This document shows positions 25,760 through 35,304 of a DNA stretch of 64,000 bases, one piece after another. The notes beneath the pieces were generated by a model that was not told the DNA's origin, made no database searches, and saw nothing but the letters and a program-made list of their open reading frames with translations. The DNA comes from Methylobacter sp. Lineage in GTDB: Bacteria > Pseudomonadota > Gammaproteobacteria > Methylococcales > Methylomonadaceae. A program made the translations under genes and the position numbers. The stretch is taken from NCBI RefSeq assembly GCF_004322395.1, contig NZ_SCTW01000073.1, positions 1-64,000 on the forward strand, read 5' to 3'. Numbering within the stretch: position 1 is the stretch's first letter; every line of letters begins with the position of its first letter.

Positions 25760-26862
25760 ACATTACCGCACAACAAACTGATCAAGACATAAAATACTGG
25801 CTTGCGCTATTGCGCACGCCAGGTGTCGGTTGCCGCACATTTCTCCGCTTGCTCGAAAGCCACACCCCGGCGCAGTTATTTTCAGAATCATCATCCGCAC
25901 TCAGCACGCTGGGCTTAAAAAACGACATCGTTCATGCAATCAGAAAACCTGATTGGACGCTTATCGACTATGATCTAAGCTGGCTGAATCAACCCAATAA
26001 CAGCGTAATTACCCTCAATGACGCAAACTATCCGGCGCAATTAAAGGAAATACCCGATCCTCCGCCGATTCTGTTTGTACGCGGCAATCCCAAGTTATTA
26101 TCACTGCCGCAACTTGCTATTGTAGGTAGCCGCAACCCCTCGACATCAGGACTGGAAATTGCCTTTAACTTTGCCAAGACCCTGAGTCATTGCGGCTTTG
26201 TGATTACCAGCGGCTTGGCCTTGGGCATAGACGCCGCCAGCCATCAAGGCGCATTAAAGGCCAACGGTTATACGATTGCGGTAGCCGGGACCGGGCTGGA
26301 CCGGGTTTATCCGGCGAGACATAAAGACTTGGCTACTGAAATTGTTAATACCGGGGCGATAATCTCGGAGTTTCCACCCGGCACGACCGCCAAAGCCAAC
26401 CACTTTCCCAGACGCAACCGCATTATCAGCGGCTTGAGCCAAGGTCTGCTGGTAGTTGAAGCCGCCAAACAAAGCGGTTCGCTGATTACAGCCCGCATGG
26501 CGCTCGAACAAAACCGTGAAGTTTTTGCAATCCCCGGCTCCATATACAACCCATTGGCCCGAGGTTGCAACGCATTAATCCGTGAAGGGGCAAAACTTGT
26601 CGAAACAACCCAAGATATTCTTGACGAATTAAATCAATATAATCAACAAGATGAGAATATTACCGCACTAACAATGCAATCAACGCTTGACCTGGAGCAG
26701 CAAACATTATTGAATCTTGTCATGTTTAGTCCAACTTCTATCGATACTTTGGTTGAAAATGCCAACGAATCCGTCGAAGTTATTTCGTCAATGTTACTGA
26801 TTCTGGAACTGCAAGGATACATAGAAGCAACCGCCGGCGGTTGCTACACCCGAATCAAATAA
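25756..26862 (+). CDS. dprA: DNA processing protein DprA with non-ATG start
   Basis: DprA loads RecA on incoming single-stranded DNA during natural transformation. The Rossmann-like core is clear: LAIVGSRNPSTSGLEIA, SGLALGIDAASHQGAL, VAGTGLDRVYP, FPRRNRIISGLSQGLLVVEAA. The usual N-terminal stretch YWLALLRTPGVG is encoded, but no ATG, GTG or TTG precedes it; the first such codon (TTG 25810) would cut it off. The frame stays open back to CTG 25756, which overlaps the lysM stop as CTGA, and to ATT 25762. One of these is the likely start, coupled to lysM translation. Confidence 0.85.
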   Translation: MNITAQQTDQDIKYWLALLRTPGVGCRTFLRLLESHTPAQLFSESSSALSTLGLKNDIVHAIRKPDWTLIDYDLSWLNQPNNSVITLNDANYPAQLKEIPDPPPILFVRGNPKLLSLPQLAIVGSRNPSTSGLEIAFNFAKTLSHCGFVITSGLALGIDAASHQGALKANGYTIAVAGTGLDRVYPARHKDLATEIVNTGAIISEFPPGTTAKANHFPRRNRIISGLSQGLLVVEAAKQSGSLITARMALEQNREVFAIPGSIYNPLARGCNALIREGAKLVETTQDILDELNQYNQQDENITALTMQSTLDLEQQTLLNLVMFSPTSIDTLVENANESVEVISSMLLILELQGYIEATAGGCYTRIK

Positions 26863-26876
26863 ACAACTAAAAATCT

Positions 26877-27344
26877 ATGAAAGAAAATATTTTTGATGTC
26901 CTGATGTATTTATTCGAAAACTATATGGAAGATGAAATTGAAATACTTCCAGACAGCGATATCGTCAGAACAGAATTGCTGGAAGCGGGCTTTGAACAAA
27001 TCGAAGTCAACAAAGCTTTCGATTGGTTGGAGTCGCTTAGCCTGCAACGGGCTATAAACACCTCAGCATCTCCAGCGTTCCGCATCTTCTGTAGTCAAGA
27101 AAAGGCCAGACTGGATATTGAGTGCCGCAATTTGCTTATGTTCCTTGAGCATAGCGGCATCCTGAACTCAGCCAACCGGGAAATTGTCATCGACCGGGCC
27201 ATGGCATTGGAAAATGAAGAAATATCGATGGAAAAGCTAAAATGGATAGTCCTGATGGTATTGCTCAGCCAGCCGGACGAGGAAATTGCTTTCTCCCGAA
27301 TGGAAGATATAGTCTATGACCTTATTCCAGCTTATTTCCATTAG
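26877..27344 (+). CDS. smg: Smg/DUF494 family protein
   Basis: The 155-residue acidic protein matches the Smg (DUF494) family: MKENIFDVLMYLFENYME at the start and ISMEKLKWIVLMVLLSQPDEE in the last third. It nearly always follows dprA and precedes topA in gammaproteobacteria, as here. Function is not established. It starts 14 bases after dprA. Confidence 0.92.
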   Translation: MKENIFDVLMYLFENYMEDEIEILPDSDIVRTELLEAGFEQIEVNKAFDWLESLSLQRAINTSASPAFRIFCSQEKARLDIECRNLLMFLEHSGILNSANREIVIDRAMALENEEISMEKLKWIVLMVLLSQPDEEIAFSRMEDIVYDLIPAYFH

Positions 27345-27347
27345 TTT

Positions 27348-27425
27348 AAGGTTCAAGATGACAAGGTGAAGGGCCCAAAAATATGTCTTTTCGCCTTGAA
27401 CCCTACCCCTTTTACCCTGAACCTT
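27348..27425. repeat. Palindromic mini-element E4 between smg and topA
   Basis: AAGGTTCA at 27348 is repeated inverted as TGAACCTT at 27418, and the adjoining bases repeat related units (GGTGAAGG, CCTTGAACC). It occupies almost the whole gap between smg and topA. It could also fold as a hairpin in RNA and partly terminate transcription, as it ends in CCTTTTTG. Confidence 0.5.
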
Positions 27426-27434
27426 TTTGAATAA

Positions 27435-29747
27435 ATGAGTAAAAACCTCGTCATTGTAGAATCGCCTGCAAAAGCCAAAACTATAGAAAAATATTTGGGC
27501 AAGGACTTTCAGGTTTTGGCCTCTTACGGTCACGTCCGCGACCTGATCCCCAAAGAAGGCGCAGTCGACCCGAACAACAACTTTGCGATGAAATATGAAG
27601 TTATCGATCGCAACCAAAAACATGTACAAGCCATCAGCAAAGCCCTTAAAGCCTCTGATGCTTTATATCTTGCAACTGACCCTGATAGAGAAGGGGAAGC
27701 CATTTCCTGGCATTTGCTTGAGCTGCTGAAAGAAAAAAAACTGTTGAAAGACAAACCGGTGCATCGGGTTGTTTTCCATGAAATCACCAAAAAAGCCGTC
27801 ACCGAAGCCATAGCCAACCCGGAGCAAGTCGCTATCAGCTTGGTTAACGCCCAACAGGCGCGCCGCGCTTTGGATTATCTGGTCGGTTTTAACCTGTCAC
27901 CGTTGCTATGGAAAAAAATCCGTCGTGGTCTGTCTGCGGGCCGTGTACAAAGCCCTGCTTTACGGATGATCGTCGAACGCGAACTGGAAATCGAGGCCTT
28001 TAAATCCCGCGAATACTGGACGATCGATGCGGCATTGACCACTCAGGATCAAGCATTCAAAGCCAAACTGACCCAATTTGACGGCGAAAAAGTCACGCAA
28101 TTCAGCATTACCAATGAAGAGCTGGCGGAAAAAACCAAACAAACCTTGCTGAACGCAGCTGACGGGCAATTAATGGTTGACAAGCTGGAGAAGAAACAGC
28201 AAAAACGCAACCCAGCCCCGCCATTCATCACCTCGACACTGCAACAGGAAGCCTCGCGCAAATTGGGTTTCACCACTAAGCGCACGATGATCGTTGCTCA
28301 GCAACTCTATGAAGGCATTGATATAGGCGGCGAAACCGCCGGTCTAATCACCTATATGCGTACCGACTCGGTTAACCTGTCGGTTGACGCTGTCGAAGAA
28401 ATCCGAGCCCTGATTGCCGAAAACTACGGCGCTGAAAATGTGCCCAAAGAGCCGAGAGTTTTTAAGACTAAATCGAAAAACGCCCAGGAAGCGCACGAAG
28501 CGATACGCCCAACCTATCCAAGGTACTTGCCCAGCCAGCTAAAAGACCACTTGAGCATCGAGCAGTTCAAACTCTATGAGCTAATCTGGAAGCGTACTAT
28601 CGCCTGCCAAATGATTCATGCCACGCTGAATATGGTCGCCGTCGATTTAAGCTGCGGCGACGGTAAGCACGTATTCAGGGCAACCGGCTCCACGATAGCC
28701 CATCCAGGCTTCATGGCCGCCTACTTGGAAGGCAAAGACGACAGCAACGAAAGCGATGACAAAGAAAGCTTTCTGCCGCCGATGGAAGAAGGCCGCCCGG
28801 TCCAGCTTAACGACATCAATGCCGCACAGCATTTCACCGAGCCGCCACCACGCTACGGCGAAGCCAGCTTGGTAAAATCCCTTGAAGAACATGGTATAGG
28901 CCGCCCATCGACCTATGCGTCGATTATCTCGACCTTGCAAAACCGTGAGTATGTCACGCTGGACGGCAAACGCTTCTATCCGACCGATGTCGGCAGAATC
29001 GTCAATAAATTCCTGACCGAACATTTCACTAAATACGTCGATTACGATTTTACCGCCAACCTGGAAGATGAACTGGATGCGGTTTCTCGGGGAGAAAAAG
29101 ACTGGATTCCGTTAATGCGCGATTTCTGGAACCCTTTTACCACTCTGATTCACGAAAAAGAAGAAAGCGTCCAGCGCAAGGATGTCACCCAGGAAGCTAT
29201 CGACGAGAAATGCCCCGATTGCGGTAGCCCTTTGTCTATTCGTCTGGGACGAAATGGCCGGTTTATAGGCTGCACTAACTACCCTGAGTGTTCTTATACC
29301 CGAAACTTGAACGATGACGGCGGCGCCAGCGATGAACCCGAAATTGTGGAAGGCCGAGTCTGTCCTAAATGCGAGTCGCCTTTAGTCATCAAAACCGGAC
29401 GCTACGGCAAATTTATCGGTTGCAGCAGCTATCCCAAATGCAAACATATCGAGCCTTTGGAAAAGCCGACGGATACCGGTGTTGAATGCCCGCAATGCAA
29501 AAAAGGCAACATCCTCAAACGCAAATCCCGGAACAGCAAAATATTCTATTCCTGCTCGGAATATCCAAAATGCGATTACGCATTATGGAATGCGCCGATA
29601 CATGAAAGCTGCCCGGAATGCGAGTGGCCTATATTGACTGTCAAAGAAACCAAACGGCGCGGCGTGGAAAAGGTTTGCCCGCAAAAGGAATGTAAATATG
29701 CAACGCCGTATGAAGGCGATCCTGCGGATGTACAGGGGCCTAAGTAA
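27435..29747 (+). CDS. topA: DNA topoisomerase I
   Basis: The 770-residue type IA topoisomerase relaxes negative supercoils. The TOPRIM domain (VIVESPAKAKTIEKYLG, LATDPDREGEAISWH), the catalytic tyrosine Y307 in YMRTDSVNLS, and the GIGRPSTYA motif are present. The C-terminus has four cysteine modules of the topoisomerase zinc-ribbon type, three of the form CPxC...GC/SC-x-x-YPxC and a last CPEC...CPQKEC. Length is normal for proteobacteria. Confidence 0.97.
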   Translation: MSKNLVIVESPAKAKTIEKYLGKDFQVLASYGHVRDLIPKEGAVDPNNNFAMKYEVIDRNQKHVQAISKALKASDALYLATDPDREGEAISWHLLELLKEKKLLKDKPVHRVVFHEITKKAVTEAIANPEQVAISLVNAQQARRALDYLVGFNLSPLLWKKIRRGLSAGRVQSPALRMIVERELEIEAFKSREYWTIDAALTTQDQAFKAKLTQFDGEKVTQFSITNEELAEKTKQTLLNAADGQLMVDKLEKKQQKRNPAPPFITSTLQQEASRKLGFTTKRTMIVAQQLYEGIDIGGETAGLITYMRTDSVNLSVDAVEEIRALIAENYGAENVPKEPRVFKTKSKNAQEAHEAIRPTYPRYLPSQLKDHLSIEQFKLYELIWKRTIACQMIHATLNMVAVDLSCGDGKHVFRATGSTIAHPGFMAAYLEGKDDSNESDDKESFLPPMEEGRPVQLNDINAAQHFTEPPPRYGEASLVKSLEEHGIGRPSTYASIISTLQNREYVTLDGKRFYPTDVGRIVNKFLTEHFTKYVDYDFTANLEDELDAVSRGEKDWIPLMRDFWNPFTTLIHEKEESVQRKDVTQEAIDEKCPDCGSPLSIRLGRNGRFIGCTNYPECSYTRNLNDDGGASDEPEIVEGRVCPKCESPLVIKTGRYGKFIGCSSYPKCKHIEPLEKPTDTGVECPQCKKGNILKRKSRNSKIFYSCSEYPKCDYALWNAPIHESCPECEWPILTVKETKRRGVEKVCPQKECKYATPYEGDPADVQGPK

Positions 29748-30368
29748 TTTACATGGTCAACATGAGCGAATGAGTTTTCGCCCATGGAATTGATACAAAT
29801 TCTCTCTACATGGCAATGCTTGAACAAAATCTTAAACTTGCGTAATTCCGACACTCAGCGTTATTCACAAGTGTTTCAAGCACGTCATTGGCAAGGATTC
29901 GCTACGCGCTCTACCGTGTCACTCCTGACTATCGCTCGGAGTCTTTTGGATAAATGCAAATCCGTTCCAGACGGATTTGTGCCGGACCCGTTAGAGCGCC
30001 TAGCGAATCTAGATCTCAGCGACGTGGAAAATAGACCAGAAAGTTTTTTTGTGGTTAAAGCACGATCTGATATACCCAGGGCTTCTCGGCAATCGTTTCC
30101 TGAATTACCCCAGCTCAAGCATAATAATATCCTCGATAAAACAAGTTTAGTTTTTAGAACGGCTTCCGCATGATCTTAGCTCTTCATGAGCCTTGGTGGC
30201 ATATGTCAAGTATCGATAAATATAAAAACAATTATCTATAGCAATCAAAGCCATATCTACTTTACAATATACGGTTAAATTTAGTCTATTCGGCAATCTT
30301 TTTAAGTACAGATCAAGTCATTTTTAGGCGTTCTGTATGAAAAAACGAACTAATTCAATACGAGAACT
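29748..30368. other. Intergenic region with one doubtful reading frame
   Basis: This 621-base gap between topA and the flavoprotein gene holds an open frame at 29784-30173 that encodes 129 residues resembling no family and without a good ribosome-binding site; I regard it as doubtful. A perfect 9-bp inverted repeat, CAAATCCGT/ACGGATTTG with a 5-base loop, sits at 29957-29979. The last 200 bases are AT-rich and should hold the promoter of the next gene. Confidence 0.4.
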
Positions 30369-33300
30369 ATGGAACAACACAATCTTACCCTAGGCATCCC
30401 CGGCTTTAATTACCCCGATTTATACAATTCTGCACGATTGAAAGATTTGCTGGATGTGTTTGATGCCTCGGTTGAACGTCATGACCCGCAGCTGCACGCT
30501 GAATTCAAGGCTTACCGCCAGAATCAGGGCGCAGGGTTATCGGCGGAGGCTGTTTCTGATCTGCTGGTGCGCATGGGGCCTTATGTCGGTCAGTTTGTCG
30601 CCAAGCTTTTTAATGTTTCCGAACAGCATCAGGCGCAGGGCGCTAAAATCAAAGACGAAATCGACACTATTTTTACTTATAAAAATGAAGTGGTCGATAA
30701 ATTGGCTTTCTTCTTTAAAGGTCAGGATGCCGGCGACTGGGCTATTCCAGCTATCCTGAACCGCTTTGATCTGTTGATCGATGCGGGCTTTCCCGAAGCC
30801 AACCAGGATAACGATCCTGAACACCGCGTTGCCCGTGTCGGCGCGGCTATTGGTCTGCTGTATAGCCATTACAAACTGGTTGCCAAGGGCAAAGACAGCG
30901 ATTACGAAAATGCCGACTTAGTCGTAGAGGCTTTGCGCGCCAAGCTTGCCGCGCATCAAGAAGCTGCAACTGAATTTAACGACATCATCAGTCAGCAAGA
31001 TCCCGCCGAATTTATTAACAGCTTAATGGACGTTGTACTGCGTTGGAGCTTTGTAGCTCAACAGGATAACGATGTGATCGCCAACTGGCCGAGTTTCAAA
31101 CTCCCGCAAAAACGCGATTTCGACCATTTGGTTAAACATGAGCTGGTCGATCGCGGCGAGTTCAAGGCCTGGATGGGCGAGCAGGAACACCGCCGCCGTC
31201 GGGACGGTTTTAAACTGACCGACCCGCGTTTTAACCAGCGTCAAGTATTATCCGAAGTCAATCATTGTATTTACTGCCACGAGCGCGATACCGATTCCTG
31301 CTCTAAAGGCATGCGTAACAAAAAAACCGATACATTCAAAGTTGATCCGCTGGGTGTAACCACCATCGGCTGCCCATTGGATGAGAAAATTTCGGAAATG
31401 CATCTGGTCAAACGCCAAGGCGACAATATCGGCGCGTTAGCGATGATTGTGATCGACAATCCGATGTGTCCTGGCACCGGGCACCGTATCTGCAACGAGT
31501 GCATGAAGGGCTGTATCTACCAAAAAACCGACCCTGTCGATATTCCGCAAATTGAAACCAATGTGCTGACCGATGTATTGTTCATGCCCTACGGCTTTGA
31601 AATATATAGTTTGCTGACCCGCTGGAATCCGTTAAACGTAAAGCGTCCGTACATGCTGCCTTACAACGGCAAAAATGCGCTGGTGGTGGGCCTAGGCCCC
31701 GCCGGTTACACGATGAGTCATTATTTATTAAATGAAGGCTTCGGTGTTGCCGGTATCGACGGCTTAAAGCTTGAGCCATTGCCTGTGAAATTGACTGGTG
31801 ACAGCGACAACCTGCCTATTCCGATTGTTAATTTTCAAGACCTGTACGAAGATTTGGACAAACGCATCCTGGCCGGTTTTGGCGGCGTTGCCGAATACGG
31901 CATTACCGTGCGTTGGGACAAGAACTTCCTGAAAGTCATTTACCTGACATTGCAAAGACGTGAAGCTTTTCGCGCATACGGCGGCGTGCGTTTTGGCGGC
32001 ACGATCACCATTGAAGACGCTTGGAACATGGGCTTTGATCATATCTGTATCGCTTCGGGCGCAGGCCAACCTACTATCATCGGCCTGAAAAACAACCTGA
32101 TGCGCGGCATACGCAAAGCCTCGGATTTCCTGATGGCATTGCAATTAACCGGAGCAGCCAAAGCTTCTTCACTAGCGAATTTACAGGTGCGTTTGCCTGC
32201 CGGCGTTATCGGCGGCGGCTTGACTGCAATGGATACCGCAACCGAATTGCTGGCGTATTATCCGGTGCAGGTCGAAAAAATCCTGCATCGTTATGAAATG
32301 CTGGTTGACGTGTATGGCGAGCAAACCGTGCGCCGCCGTTACGACCAGGAAGAAACCATCATACTCGATGAATTCCTGGAGCACGGCAAAGCTATCGTCG
32401 CAGAACGCCAGCGTGCTGAAACGGCAGGCGAGCAGCCGAATTTCCAACCTCTGGTAGAAGCATGGGGCGGCGTCACACTGTTTTATCGTAAAGGCATTTT
32501 CGATGCGCCTGCGTATCGCCAAAACCATGAAGAAATCGTTAAAGCACTGGAAGAAGGCATCGCCTTGGCTGAAGGCATGAGCCCGCTCGGTGCAGAAGCC
32601 GACGAATACGGACACCTGAACGCAGTGGAATTTGAAAAACTGGCGCTGGAAGAAGGACGCTGGAAAAACTCAGGTCAAAACGTCACTGTTCCGTTGCGCA
32701 GCTTATACGTTGCGGCGGGCACATCGCCGAACACTATCTATCAAAGCGAATATCCCGACACATTTGTGATGGATAAATGGTTCTTCCAACGTTATCAGCC
32801 GGAATGGACCAACGACTCGGTCGAATTGGTTCCGATGCACGATGAAGCCCTTCCTAAACTGGGCAAACCTGCACCGCTGACGTCTTACCAAAAAGACGGC
32901 AAATTTATCAGTTTTTACGGCGACAATCACCCGGTTTACGCCGGCAACGTGGTCAAGGCCATGGCCAGCGCCAAAAACGGCTATCCGCATGTGGTCAAGC
33001 TGTTCGAAAAAGAATTGGCTGGATTAAACCCAGCCCAGCAGCCGGAGCGCGATGCGGCGTTAAAGGCCTTATTTGCTCAATTGGATGAGTCGTTTAAAGC
33101 CACTATCGTTGCAATTAACCGTTTGACGCCGACGATCATCGAAGTCGTGGTCAAAGCTCCGATGGCAGCGGAAAAATTCCATCCCGGACAGTTTTACCGC
33201 GTCCAAAATTACGAAGCTTTTGCGCCTGTCGTCGAAGGCACGGTGCTGGCGGCTGAAGGTTTGGCGCTGACCGGCGCGGAAGTCGATAAGGAAAAAGGCA

Positions 33301-34064
33301 CGATCTCCCTGATTGCGCTGGAAATGGGGTCATCTTCGCGGCTGTGCGCTACCTGGAATGTCGGCGACCCGTTGGTAATCATGGGTGTAACCGGCACGCC
33401 AACCGACATCCCGACCGGCAAAACCGTGTTGTTGCTCGGCGGCGGATTAGGTAATGCGGTACTGTTCTCCATCGGCAAGGCATTAAGAGCAGCCGGCAAC
33501 AAGGTAATTTATTTTGCCGGTTACAAATATGCGCAAGACCGCTTTAAAGTCGAAGACGTTGAAGCGGCTGCCGATATTATCATCTGGTCGGTCGATACGG
33601 GCGAAGGCGTTACTGCCATTACACCAACCCGTCCTCAGGACAAAACCTTTGTCGGCAATATTCTGGAATGTATGTTGGCTTATGCCCAAGGCGGCTTAGG
33701 CGAACAGCCTATTTCGCTGGCGGATGTCGATCACCTTATCGTGATCGGTTCGGACCGCATGATGGCGGCAGTAAAAAGCGCGCGCTTTGATGTATTGAAG
33801 CCTTATTTAAACAAAGCCCATCATGCTATCGGCTCAATCAACTCGCCGATGCAGTGCATGATGAAAGGCATTTGCGCGCAATGTCTGTGTAAACATGTCG
33901 ATCCCGATACCGGCAAAGAATGCTTCGTGTACTCCTGCTACAACCAAGATCAAGATTTGGATAAAGTTGATTTTCCGCATCTGAATGCAAGGTTGCGGCA
34001 AAATACCGTTCAGGAAAAACTGTCTAATCTTTGGTTGGATTATTTGTTGGAGAAACAGCGGTAG
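30369..34064 (+). CDS. Large iron-sulfur flavoprotein, GltD-like plus ferredoxin-NADP reductase-like domains
   Basis: This 1231-residue cytoplasmic protein has an N-terminal helical region of unknown type (1-290), a cysteine-rich part with C300, C303, C311, C335, C367, C375, C378 and C382 that should bind Fe-S clusters, a GltD/dihydropyrimidine-dehydrogenase-like part with nucleotide-binding motifs at G441-L-G-P-A-G and at about residue 615 (VIGGGLTAMD), and a C-terminal part from about residue 905 resembling the PyrK/SudB electron-transfer subunit, including a cysteine cluster from C1163 to C1190 (CMMKGICAQCLC). It looks like a fused NAD(P)H-dependent electron-transfer enzyme, perhaps bifurcating. 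The substrate is unknown. It is alone on its strand. Confidence 0.75.
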   Translation: MEQHNLTLGIPGFNYPDLYNSARLKDLLDVFDASVERHDPQLHAEFKAYRQNQGAGLSAEAVSDLLVRMGPYVGQFVAKLFNVSEQHQAQGAKIKDEIDTIFTYKNEVVDKLAFFFKGQDAGDWAIPAILNRFDLLIDAGFPEANQDNDPEHRVARVGAAIGLLYSHYKLVAKGKDSDYENADLVVEALRAKLAAHQEAATEFNDIISQQDPAEFINSLMDVVLRWSFVAQQDNDVIANWPSFKLPQKRDFDHLVKHELVDRGEFKAWMGEQEHRRRRDGFKLTDPRFNQRQVLSEVNHCIYCHERDTDSCSKGMRNKKTDTFKVDPLGVTTIGCPLDEKISEMHLVKRQGDNIGALAMIVIDNPMCPGTGHRICNECMKGCIYQKTDPVDIPQIETNVLTDVLFMPYGFEIYSLLTRWNPLNVKRPYMLPYNGKNALVVGLGPAGYTMSHYLLNEGFGVAGIDGLKLEPLPVKLTGDSDNLPIPIVNFQDLYEDLDKRILAGFGGVAEYGITVRWDKNFLKVIYLTLQRREAFRAYGGVRFGGTITIEDAWNMGFDHICIASGAGQPTIIGLKNNLMRGIRKASDFLMALQLTGAAKASSLANLQVRLPAGVIGGGLTAMDTATELLAYYPVQVEKILHRYEMLVDVYGEQTVRRRYDQEETIILDEFLEHGKAIVAERQRAETAGEQPNFQPLVEAWGGVTLFYRKGIFDAPAYRQNHEEIVKALEEGIALAEGMSPLGAEADEYGHLNAVEFEKLALEEGRWKNSGQNVTVPLRSLYVAAGTSPNTIYQSEYPDTFVMDKWFFQRYQPEWTNDSVELVPMHDEALPKLGKPAPLTSYQKDGKFISFYGDNHPVYAGNVVKAMASAKNGYPHVVKLFEKELAGLNPAQQPERDAALKALFAQLDESFKATIVAINRLTPTIIEVVVKAPMAAEKFHPGQFYRVQNYEAFAPVVEGTVLAAEGLALTGAEVDKEKGTISLIALEMGSSSRLCATWNVGDPLVIMGVTGTPTDIPTGKTVLLLGGGLGNAVLFSIGKALRAAGNKVIYFAGYKYAQDRFKVEDVEAAADIIIWSVDTGEGVTAITPTRPQDKTFVGNILECMLAYAQGGLGEQPISLADVDHLIVIGSDRMMAAVKSARFDVLKPYLNKAHHAIGSINSPMQCMMKGICAQCLCKHVDPDTGKECFVYSCYNQDQDLDKVDFPHLNARLRQNTVQEKLSNLWLDYLLEKQR

Positions 34065-34474
34065 AATTAGAGGGCAAGTCGAGGCCCATAAAAATCGGAC
34101 GGAAAAATTAATTCGTCCTCAGAACTTTTCGCATAATCAAAAAGTAGACCGCTTCAAATGTTTGGGACGTGGTTACAAACCTCGTCCCTTGCGGCTTACC
34201 TTTTTCTATGAGTGAATGCCCTTTTATCTTGACAGGTATATTCCGGCATAAGGCCAGCAGTTTGATGAAACCGCTTGGGCTAATTGTTGCCCGTAAGCCA
34301 ATATCAAGCAAAATTCATATCATTATATTCTTGGAAAATGTACATTTGACCGCTGTAAATATGATGAAAGCCAGATCGAAAACTTGGAAAAGCAGTTAAA
34401 AGGCACCTACACTACATACACCGATAGCCATTTATGTATTCCAATTAGTCCCGGTGCTTTACGCATGTAATTTC
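34065..34474. other. Intergenic region without a recognised gene
   Basis: Several short frames occur in these 410 bases, but none has a ribosome-binding site and a recognisable family. One frame ending near 34470 reads CTFDRCKYDESQIENLEKQL and could be the tail of a decayed gene. I cannot name it. Confidence 0.4.
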
Positions 34475-35215
34475 ATGTCTTCTTTATCAGGTAGTTTTTT
34501 GAGATTTACCGGCTTACTCTTTTTTGTTCTTTGGCTTCCATCCGCACAAGCACAGGCAGATTGGCACGGGGATATAAAATTTCTGACTGATTACGTTTAT
34601 CGAGGCTATTCAAAGAGCAGAGGACATCCAGTAGTTCAAGGACATCTTGATTATCAGGATAATTCCGGCTGGTTTGCCGGACTCAGTTTGTCCCAGGTGC
34701 GTTTTGATGATCAGTTAAATATGGATCGAGCCGAAATTGAAATTAAACCTTACTTGGGGTGGAGTCTGCCTCTTTCATCAGATTGGCGAACCGAGTTGTC
34801 AGTCAGCGGGTACATCTATGACAACAAAATCTTCAATCACGAAGCCAATTACGCAGAATTTTATGCCTCTCTGCATTATCAAAACTGGCTCAGTGTCAGA
34901 GCGTCCATAGCACCTAATGCCTATCAACGACAGGTCGATGTAGCAAACTATGAACTGAATGTTCGCCATGATCTTTTGGATAACGTTCAATTCTCGGCTG
35001 GGCTGGGTTACAACCAAGCCGGCGCTCTGCTTGGACAAGATTATTTTTATTGGAATGCAGGTGCATCGTGGTTTATGACATCTTATTTAGCCATCGACTT
35101 GCGCTATGTAGATGTTGCGCTAAGTTCCCGTCAAGAAACTGAATTACATCATGATGAATTTTATCCCAGGCAACAAAACAACAAGTACCTATTCTCTGTC
35201 ACACTGGGATTTTAA
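34475..35215 (+). CDS. TorF family putative outer-membrane porin
   Basis: The protein of about 246 residues has a signal peptide (FLRFTGLLFFVLWLPSAQAQA) and then alternating beta strands starting WHGDIKFLTDYVYRGYSKSRGHP, the hallmark of the TorF/Gcw_chp family of small outer-membrane barrels; it ends in a phenylalanine after LFSVTLG, as outer-membrane proteins usually do. ATG 34475 is chosen since the signal peptide begins there. The ECF sigma operon follows 89 bases downstream, but with its own promoter. Confidence 0.8.
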   Translation: MSSLSGSFLRFTGLLFFVLWLPSAQAQADWHGDIKFLTDYVYRGYSKSRGHPVVQGHLDYQDNSGWFAGLSLSQVRFDDQLNMDRAEIEIKPYLGWSLPLSSDWRTELSVSGYIYDNKIFNHEANYAEFYASLHYQNWLSVRASIAPNAYQRQVDVANYELNVRHDLLDNVQFSAGLGYNQAGALLGQDYFYWNAGASWFMTSYLAIDLRYVDVALSSRQETELHHDEFYPRQQNNKYLFSVTLGF

Positions 35216-35229
35216 AAAAAATTCTAAGG

Positions 35230-35260
35230 GGATTGAACTTTATGATCAGTCAAAGGAATA
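35230..35260 (+). promoter_or_regulatory. Probable ECF sigma promoter of the sigma gene itself
   Basis: GGATTGAACTTT (35230-35241), 13 bases, then GGAATA (35255-35260). Exactly the same two blocks with the same 13-base spacing occur at 37954-37984 upstream of the secreted repeat-protein gene. The arrangement fits the -35 and -10 elements of an ECF sigma factor, and the site lies 45 bases before the ECF sigma gene, indicating autoregulation. Confidence 0.65.
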
Positions 35261-35304
35261 CAGTAATCAAGACAATTCTAAATTACAGAAAATCAGTTTG
35301 AACC

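Noticed and set aside
34169..34399. Frame of 76 codons between the flavoprotein and the porin
   Set aside because: No ribosome-binding site, family or conserved composition; overlapping frames on both strands are equally long.
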